The position numbers were made by a program, and so were the translations under genes. From NCBI GenBank assembly GCA_001508835.1, contig LGFB01000101.1:1-5432 (forward strand): DNA of 5,432 bases, read 5' to 3'. This stretch comes from a bacterium 42_11. GTDB lineage: Bacteria; Synergistota; GBS-1. The notes beneath the pieces are model-generated. The model saw only the letters and a list, made by a program, of their open reading frames with translations, made no database searches and was not told where the DNA came from. Positions 1 through 4,781 of the stretch are shown here, in pieces; positions within the stretch are counted from its first letter, which is position 1; every line of letters begins with the position of its first letter.

Positions 1-933
1 CACATCCCCACCAGAGATCTTCCCCAAAGACCTGCTTTCCTCTAATGCCCTAAAAGAAAGTCCCTCACTATCATCGAACGCCCCGTTAAATTTCCCAAAA
101 CCATTAAAAGCCTTCCCGTCCTCCAAATGTATCTGCACCCTATCCTTATCCGAAGAACGGGCATCCATCTTTTCAGACCCATCAACCTTCTTGGTGAGCT
201 CTAAATACTTATCCTTCAACCCATTTGTGGTGGAAACTTCCCTTTCAAAACCTTCCTGAAAGTTCTCTTCCCTGTTTTCACGAAGAAGCTTACTTTCCTT
301 TTTCTCTAAACCGAAAAATATTTCCCCAACGCTCCTACCTTTACCACCAGAATTCGAGAGAGCCTCTTTAACATCATCCTCCAATGAAATTTCCTTAAGA
401 GGCGAACCCTTTCCTACCTCAGCTTCCTTTTCCAAATCCCCATAAACATTAAAATCGTGGCTTAAAACTTTCCCAGTTTTACCAACCTTTTTCCCAGCCT
501 CCCAAGGCTCATTGGAAGCCACGTTTCTCCTCTCAAGCTTTTTTTCATAAACCTCACCTTTACTAATCAAAAAAAGCTCCACAACGTTAATCCCTTTTTC
601 CAAAGTCGCAACAACCCTATTTGAAACTTCCTCCGTATTCAAATTCGCATTATGCCCCAAAAGGTCATTAGGATCTCCGTGCCCTTCTTTCTCAGCCTCG
701 CCACCTTTCCCTGACTTTTTAGAGCTTGAGGGGGTTTTAAGCGAAGCTTGGACTGTAACCGACGTAACACCATTATCAGACTCATTAAAACCTGAAAGGG
801 TCTTTTCAAGTTCTTTAAAGAAGAAAAACTTCGAACACCTTTTCTGAAAGATACCTTTTTGGCAGCCATCCTTGGTTTTGGCGCTTCCTCCCATCCTTAG
901 AAGAAGCTTAAAGATCGATGTGTTGGTATTCAT
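1..933 (-). CDS. fliK: Probable flagellar hook-length control protein FliK (3' part cut by window edge)
   Basis: An uninterrupted frame of 311 codons runs from ATG (933-931) to the left edge. FliK is secreted during hook assembly, measures hook length and switches export specificity through FlhB. The identification is mainly positional (directly after fliJ and the MotE-like gene) plus composition. The visible part is polar and looks disordered, with 38 Lys and 36 Gly in 311 residues and only four Pro, unlike the Pro-rich middle of Salmonella FliK. Notable N-terminal features are a hydrophobic stretch IFKLLL (7-12), cysteines at 24 and 33, and four phenylalanines in a row (36-39). The conserved FliK C-terminal domain would lie outside the window, so the family cannot be confirmed here. 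The start overlaps the previous stop by 4 bases and has a strong GGAGGG seven bases upstream. Other secreted or hook-related proteins of variable sequence remain possible. Confidence 0.75.
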   Translation of the reverse strand, partial: MNTNTSIFKLLLRMGGSAKTKDGCQKGIFQKRCSKFFFFKELEKTLSGFNESDNGVTSVTVQASLKTPSSSKKSGKGGEAEKEGHGDPNDLLGHNANLNTEEVSNRVVATLEKGINVVELFLISKGEVYEKKLERRNVASNEPWEAGKKVGKTGKVLSHDFNVYGDLEKEAEVGKGSPLKEISLEDDVKEALSNSGGKGRSVGEIFFGLEKKESKLLRENREENFQEGFEREVSTTNGLKDKYLELTKKVDGSEKMDARSSDKDRVQIHLEDGKAFNGFGKFNGAFDDSEGLSFRALEESRSLGKISGGDV

Positions 934-1541
934 CTCTTTTCCCTCCCCATCTTAGAGATGAGTCTGGCTGCCTTATTGGGATCTAAGGAGGTTAAAATTT
1001 TCGCTGCTCTCTCATAATCAAGATTCTTTAATATGGCAACCGCAAGGTCCTCATCGAGATTATTTATTATGGCAGCTGCATCAGCAGGTCTCATCGCAGC
1101 ATAATAGGAAGCTAATCTCCTCGCTTCCTCTTCAGAAATGGCCTTTCCCGAGAACTCCTGTGTAGCCTTTGCCATAAGCTCGGCCAACCTTTTCTTCTCT
1201 TCCTCAAGTTTCGCCTTCTCTTCCTCCAGCTTCTTCTTTTCGGCCTCCAGCTCCGCTTCCTTTTGAGAAAGCTCTTTTCTCAGCTTCTCCTCAAGTTCCC
1301 TAAGTCTCTTAGCCCATGTTTCAAGTTCCATCCTTCTTCTCTCGATGGGAGTAAAGCGGGTTCTCAAATCCGATGTAAACCTCTCTACGTATTTACCTAT
1401 GTAAGGAAGCTTAATAGCATAAGGATAAACGGCGCTAAGATAGATCTTTTTTACATCAACGACCCTTGCAAAGTGAAGACCTATCAAGGTTCCCATAATT
1501 GCGAAAAGGAGGATGAAGAGTATAAATATGATACGCTTCAT
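930..1541 (-). CDS. MotE/YlxF-like protein: membrane anchor, coiled coil, MgtE N-type helical domain
   Basis: This 203-residue protein has three parts. Residues 4-24 form one hydrophobic segment after Met-Lys-Arg, read as a signal anchor with the N-terminus inside. Residues about 65-127 form a very charged coiled coil with a near-repeat KLEEEK (104-109, 111-116). Residues about 135-198 form an MgtE N-type helical repeat with the pattern M-x-P-x-DAA...L...AVAILKNL...AAKIL. That region lacks the CBS and channel domains of a real MgtE transporter. Proteins with this layout are encoded between fliJ and fliK in many bacteria (YlxF in Bacillus). Sinorhizobium MotE acts as a periplasmic chaperone for the motility protein MotC; whether this one does so is unknown. 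ATG at 1541-1539 overlaps the preceding stop as ATGA, with only a weak AGGA about 10 bases upstream, suggesting translational coupling. Its 3' end overlaps the next gene by 4 bases. Confidence 0.85.
   Translation of the reverse strand: MKRIIFILFILLFAIMGTLIGLHFARVVDVKKIYLSAVYPYAIKLPYIGKYVERFTSDLRTRFTPIERRRMELETWAKRLRELEEKLRKELSQKEAELEAEKKKLEEEKAKLEEEKKRLAELMAKATQEFSGKAISEEEARRLASYYAAMRPADAAAIINNLDEDLAVAILKNLDYERAAKILTSLDPNKAARLISKMGREKR
941..946 (-). promoter_or_regulatory. Ribosome binding site of the probable fliK
   Basis: GGAGGG on the minus strand, inside the last codons of the MotE-like gene, 7 bases before the ATG at 933-931. It supports translation of the long frame to the left edge. 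Confidence 0.8.
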
Positions 1542-2149
1542 CTTTTAAGCTTCCTATAAATCGATAAAACCTTCCTTACATAATCCTGGGTCTCTTTATA
1601 GGGAGGAATCCCGCCATATTTATCCACAGCACCTGGGCCCGCGTTATAGGCGGCTAATACTAACTCAAGGTTCCCCTTATATTTTTCGGAGAGATAGTTA
1701 AGATACTTTACTCCACCCATTATATTTTCCTCCACATCGAAAGGGTCCCTAACTCCCATTTCCCTCGCTGTATCAGGCATCAATTGCATTAACCCCATCG
1801 CACCCTTAGGAGAAAGGGCTTTTGGATTAAAATTTGACTCAGCCTCGATTACGGCCATAACTAACTTGGGGTCGAGTTTATAAAGCTTTGAAGCCCTATT
1901 CACCACATCTTCAATTGAGGAATCCTCCTTGAAAGAGTCCCGAGGCAAAAGGGGGGAAAGATCCTCAACCCTGTTTTCCCTTTTAACCCCTTCCTCTTCA
2001 CTCCTTTCTACTTCCTTAAGGAAAACCTCTTTAAAAGAAGGAGCCTTATATTGTTCTACAGACCTTGAGCGAAACTTAGAGAGCTCATCAAAGCCTCTTC
2101 TTATCTCCTCTATTCTTCTTATAACCCTTTTTAAACCATCAAGAGCCAA
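1538..2149 (-). CDS. SLT-family lytic transglycosylase of the flagellar operon, no signal peptide
   Basis: A peptidoglycan lytic transglycosylase would cleave the MurNAc-GlcNAc bond, forming 1,6-anhydro-MurNAc, and probably opens the wall for the rod. The 203 residues have a charged, probably flexible N-terminal part (1-75) and a family 1 SLT domain (about 78-200). That domain shows the catalytic glutamate in the ES motif (E104-S105), SPKGAMGLMQLMP (113-125), AYNAG (167-171) and ETQDYV (186-191). It is not a FlgJ-type glucosaminidase, which has a different fold. The TTG start at 2149-2147 has GGAGG four bases upstream; an in-frame TGA at 2164-2162 blocks any longer N-terminus, and the next ATG is inside the catalytic domain. 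There is no hydrophobic signal or membrane segment, so the route out of the cytoplasm is unclear; type III export is a possibility. It overlaps fliJ by 11 bases and motE by 4 (ATGA). Confidence 0.92.
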   Translation of the reverse strand: MALDGLKRVIRRIEEIRRGFDELSKFRSRSVEQYKAPSFKEVFLKEVERSEEEGVKRENRVEDLSPLLPRDSFKEDSSIEDVVNRASKLYKLDPKLVMAVIEAESNFNPKALSPKGAMGLMQLMPDTAREMGVRDPFDVEENIMGGVKYLNYLSEKYKGNLELVLAAYNAGPGAVDKYGGIPPYKETQDYVRKVLSIYRKLKR

Positions 2150-2591
2150 TTTTCCTCCCCCTCAGAAAAAGATTTTGTCCTATCTCGTCAAGAAAAACCC
2201 TCTCCCTATGAAGCTCCTCCTGAAGATAACTCTCGTAAGCCTTTTCCCTAAGCCTCTCAAACTTCTTACGCTCTTTTATAGCCTCTAAAAGCTCCTCCCT
2301 TTTCCCTTCCATTTCTCTTTCAAGCCGTGCTATTTCTCTATCCTTCTCATTAATTAGGAAGGTTAAGGAGTTCATAAATTGTAGGTAAACTCTCATCTCC
2401 TCCCCTTTCAATCCCTTACCCTGTCTTTCAAGAAAGTCCATCCTCATCGACTCTAATTCCCACAAGAGCGTTTCCCTTTCCTCAACAAGCTCAAGCTTCC
2501 GCAAGTTAAGAAGCGCAAGCTCATTCTTCAGGGCATCTTCCGCCTTTCTCTTTAGCTCAAGTATCCTTTCAAATCTAAAATTAAAAGCCAT
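2139..2591 (-). CDS. fliJ: Flagellar export protein FliJ, coiled-coil central stalk of the ATPase
   Basis: FliJ is a small antiparallel coiled coil that sits in the pore of the FliI hexamer like the gamma subunit of F1, links the ATPase to the gate protein FlhA and helps recycle export chaperones. The 150 residues match the usual length of about 147. The N-terminus (FRFERILELK, residues 5-14) and the C-terminal heptads with E...FLDEIGQNL (residues 131-141) are family-like. Nearly the whole protein is charged helix, broken by a Gly/Lys-rich turn around residues 57-63. ATG lies 2 bases after the fliI stop with GGAGGG five bases upstream. The 3' end overlaps the next gene's TTG start by 11 bases. 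Primary sequence conservation in FliJ is low, so the call rests on length, coiled coil, terminal motifs and position directly after fliI. Confidence 0.92.
   Translation of the reverse strand: MAFNFRFERILELKRKAEDALKNELALLNLRKLELVEERETLLWELESMRMDFLERQGKGLKGEEMRVYLQFMNSLTFLINEKDREIARLEREMEGKREELLEAIKERKKFERLREKAYESYLQEELHRERVFLDEIGQNLFLRGRKIGS
2154..2161 (-). promoter_or_regulatory. Ribosome binding site of the lytic transglycosylase, supports TTG start
   Basis: GGGGGAGG on the minus strand within the 3' end of fliJ, 4 bases before the TTG at 2149-2147. The spacing is a little short, but an in-frame stop at 2164-2162 leaves no better start. Confidence 0.7.
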
Positions 2592-2593
2592 CT

Positions 2594-3895
2594 TTACCCT
2601 CCAAATCCCTTAATTAACCACTCTTGCGCCTCTTGAAGCGTAGATTTTTCATTTATGCCCTGTATCAAGAACCTCTTAATCTCGTCAAGCTTATCCAGAG
2701 CCTCATCAACCATTCTATTACTGCCCCTAACATAAGCCCCTATGTTAATCAAGTCCTGAGCCTCCTCGTAGGCAGCCATAAGCTCTCTGAACTTCGTAGC
2801 TGCCTTATAGTGTTCATCAGGAACTATTTCTATCATAAGTCTACTTATGCTTCTTAAAATATCTATGGCGGGATAATGATTTTGGGAAGCAAGCCTGCGA
2901 GATAAGACTATGTGCCCGTCGAGGATGCTCCTAACCGTATCTGCTATGGGCTCATTCATGTCGTCACCTTCAACAAGCACCGTATAAAAGGCGGTTATCG
3001 ATCCCCTTTCAGAATTACCGGCTCTCTCAAGAAGCGTTGGGAGAACGGAAAAAACAGAGGGAGTATATCCACGCGTGGCGGGTGGCTCTCCAATGGTTAA
3101 TCCCACTTCCCTCTGAGCCATAGCGAATCGAGTTACGGAATCCATCATTAACATGACATCGAGACCTTTATCTCTAAAATACTCAGCTATGGCAGTTGCC
3201 GTAAAGGCAGCCTTAAGCCTTATCAACGCAGGCTCATCAGAGGTAGCAACAACGACTACGGACCTCTTTAAGCCTTCCTCTCCCAAATCCCTCTCTATGA
3301 ACTCCCTAACCTCCCTGCCACGCTCTCCTATTAGACCTATGACGCTTACCGAAGCAGATGTATTTCTCGCAATCATGCCTAAAAGGACGCTCTTGCCTAT
3401 ACCGCTTCCCGCAAATATTCCCATCCTTTGCCCTTTACCACAAGTCAAAAGGCCATCTATAGCCCTAATTCCAACGGAAATAGGCTCTTTTATCCTATTC
3501 CTTGCCAAGGGAGATGGGGGCTTCCTTTTTAAAGGGTACTCACACTCCCAGTCTATAGGGCCTTTACCATCTATGGGCTCACCGAAAGCATTAAGCACTC
3601 TTCCCAGTAAGGAATCCCCAACCCTAACCTTCAGGGTTTCTCCTCTCGCTATAACCTCACAACCAGGGTAAATATAATCCATCCCCTCGAGGGGCATAAG
3701 AAGAACCCTCTCATCTCTGAAACCGACTACCTCAGCCTTAACAACTTTACCGTTTTTGAGTCTTATTTCGCAAAGCTCACCTATCGAAGCCTCTGGGCCC
3801 TTCGATTCCACCACTAATCCCACAACCCTCGTAACCTTGCCGTTAACCTTTATCGGTTCAAACTCCCTAAGCCTATGTATATAACGGCTAAGCAA
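2594..3895 (-). CDS. fliI: Flagellum-specific ATPase FliI
   Basis: FliI is the hexameric ATPase of the flagellar type III export apparatus, related to the F1 beta subunit; it powers substrate and chaperone release at the cytoplasmic face. The 433 residues match the family's usual length and appear intact: an N-terminal beta-barrel (about 15-90), Walker A at 162-169 (AGSGIGKS, K168), the catalytic-glutamate motif GERGREV with E191, Walker B ending at D252, the family block IGEPPATRGYTPSVF (269-283), the DGHIVLSR motif (326-333), a probable arginine finger at R352 (ILRSISR), and a helical C-terminal domain. The TTG start (3895-3893) overlaps the end of fliH by 8 bases and has a near-ideal AGGAGG six bases upstream. 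Its last codons, for Gly-Gly, form the ribosome binding site of fliJ. An F1 subunit is ruled out by the FliI-specific motifs and neighbours; a virulence-type SctN is unlikely in this operon. Confidence 0.97.
   Translation of the reverse strand: MLSRYIHRLREFEPIKVNGKVTRVVGLVVESKGPEASIGELCEIRLKNGKVVKAEVVGFRDERVLLMPLEGMDYIYPGCEVIARGETLKVRVGDSLLGRVLNAFGEPIDGKGPIDWECEYPLKRKPPSPLARNRIKEPISVGIRAIDGLLTCGKGQRMGIFAGSGIGKSVLLGMIARNTSASVSVIGLIGERGREVREFIERDLGEEGLKRSVVVVATSDEPALIRLKAAFTATAIAEYFRDKGLDVMLMMDSVTRFAMAQREVGLTIGEPPATRGYTPSVFSVLPTLLERAGNSERGSITAFYTVLVEGDDMNEPIADTVRSILDGHIVLSRRLASQNHYPAIDILRSISRLMIEIVPDEHYKAATKFRELMAAYEEAQDLINIGAYVRGSNRMVDEALDKLDEIKRFLIQGINEKSTLQEAQEWLIKGFGG
2597..2602 (-). promoter_or_regulatory. 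Ribosome binding site of fliJ, encoded by the last codons of fliI
   Basis: GGAGGG on the minus strand is also the two terminal glycine codons of fliI. It is followed by the fliI stop TAA and lies 5 bases before the fliJ ATG. Confidence 0.8.
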
Positions 3896-4781
3896 GTCCT
3901 TCCTCCTCCCTACCCTCCTTAAGTAGCCTATCTAAAAAGCGCTCAAACTCCTCTATCTGCGCTCTTATACGGGCATCTACCACTCCAAGGTCACCTTCTA
4001 CTATACATCCACCCCTGTCTACTCGCGGATCTTCCACAATCTCAAGCTCCTTTAATCCCTCTATATCTTTGAAAAATTCTTCCCTGCGCTCCACAACCTT
4101 AGGCAAATCGTCAGGGTTAACTCTAACAACTATTCTGCCTCTTTCCTCCAACCTCTTGATAGCTGCCTTAATCACCCTTAAGACAAGGTCTCTATCAATC
4201 TCCGCCTCTTTTAAAATTATTTTTCTCAATACTATCTTTATTATTTCCACAATCTCAGGCTCTATCTCTTCAATAAGCTTCTCTTTCGCCTTCTTAATTT
4301 CCTCTAAAACGCCCTTCAATAGGTTTATCTGCTCCTCATACTGAGCCTTCCCCTCTTTAAGTCCCGCCGAATATCCCTCAGAAAACCCCTTCTCATACCC
4401 TTCTTTATAACCTGATTTAGAAGCTTCCTCCTTTAACCTTTCAGCCTCCCTACGTGCCTCTTCCAAAATCCTCTGGGATAGGCGTTTTGCCTCTTCCTCT
4501 GCCGTCCTTTTTATATTATCCGCTTCACCCTTTGATTTCTCCACCAAGCTCCGTGCCTCAACCGAAAGCTCTTTCAATCTATTTTCAAGCAATTCTATCT
4601 CTCTCTTAAGATCCTCCCTTTTAGAGAGAAGGTCTTCTTCCGCAAGGGACACAACCTCTTCCTTTTCAGGGGGGAGCTCCTCTTCCCCCTCAACGGGGCC
4701 CTTGCCATTTCCATCTTGCATGCCAACTAAAAAGGGTGTATCCAAAAGTTTCACATACTTTAAAAGACTACCTTTAAACAA
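3888..4781 (-). CDS. fliH: Flagellar assembly protein FliH, stator/regulator of the export ATPase
   Basis: FliH dimers bind and restrain FliI and dock the ATPase at the export gate. The 297 residues fall in order into a short N-terminal segment (1-20), an acidic linker (about 24-50), a long charged coiled coil (about 50-120), a run of six glycines spaced exactly four apart (G124, 128, 132, 136, 140, 144), a further helix, and a globular C-terminal FliH/V-ATPase-E-like domain (about 165-290) ending in the family pattern DPRVDRGG...G-VDARI. The GxxxG run is diagnostic for FliH/YscL. The start is TTG at 4781-4779, overlapping fliG by 8 bases, with GGGGAGGA placed 8 bases upstream. The first in-frame ATG (codon 21) would lose a plausible family N-terminus (V-L-x-PFLV). 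The protein has no Trp, so the N-terminal tryptophans that anchor Salmonella FliH are missing. A type III injectisome homologue is excluded by the neighbours. Confidence 0.93.
   Translation of the reverse strand: MFKGSLLKYVKLLDTPFLVGMQDGNGKGPVEGEEELPPEKEEVVSLAEEDLLSKREDLKREIELLENRLKELSVEARSLVEKSKGEADNIKRTAEEEAKRLSQRILEEARREAERLKEEASKSGYKEGYEKGFSEGYSAGLKEGKAQYEEQINLLKGVLEEIKKAKEKLIEEIEPEIVEIIKIVLRKIILKEAEIDRDLVLRVIKAAIKRLEERGRIVVRVNPDDLPKVVERREEFFKDIEGLKELEIVEDPRVDRGGCIVEGDLGVVDARIRAQIEEFERFLDRLLKEGREEEGLA
3902..3910 (-). promoter_or_regulatory. Ribosome binding site of fliI, supports TTG start
   Basis: GGGAGGAGG on the minus strand, inside the 3' end of fliH, with 6 bases between the AGGAGG core and the TTG at 3895-3893. 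This is the strongest Shine-Dalgarno in the window and fixes the fliI start. Confidence 0.85.

Noticed and set aside
639..869. 76-residue minus-strand reading frame starting with ATG at 869
   Set aside because: It lies in another frame inside the 311-codon open frame of the probable fliK, which has a strong ribosome binding site and a coupled start. The short frame's composition looks like a shifted Lys-rich gene.
1192..1232. Short direct repeat in the MotE-like gene (KLEEEK twice)
   Set aside because: It is a heptad-type coiled-coil repeat at the protein level, not a mobile or regulatory DNA repeat.
930..1541. Possible MgtE magnesium transporter
   Set aside because: Only the N-type helical repeat is present; the CBS domains and the five-helix channel are absent and the gene is full length.
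1538..2149. Possible FlgJ
   Set aside because: FlgJ has a rod-cap domain plus a glucosaminidase domain. Here the catalytic motifs are those of the SLT family and no rod-cap domain is evident.
1929..2288. 119-residue plus-strand frame, and similar ones at 1263-1559, 2624-2857, 2912-3100, 4069-4344, 4943-5215 and 4989-5207
   Set aside because: All are antisense to confident genes, Ser/Leu/Pro-rich as expected from the reverse of Lys/Glu-rich coding sequence, and have no family motifs.
3153..3671. 172-residue plus-strand reading frame
   Set aside because: It is antisense to the conserved ATPase core of fliI and shows no recognisable domain; conservation of FliI explains the open frame.
2594..3895. 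Possible virulence-type III secretion ATPase or F1/V-type ATPase subunit
   Set aside because: FliI-type motifs and the neighbours fliG, fliH, fliJ and motE-like indicate the flagellar system.
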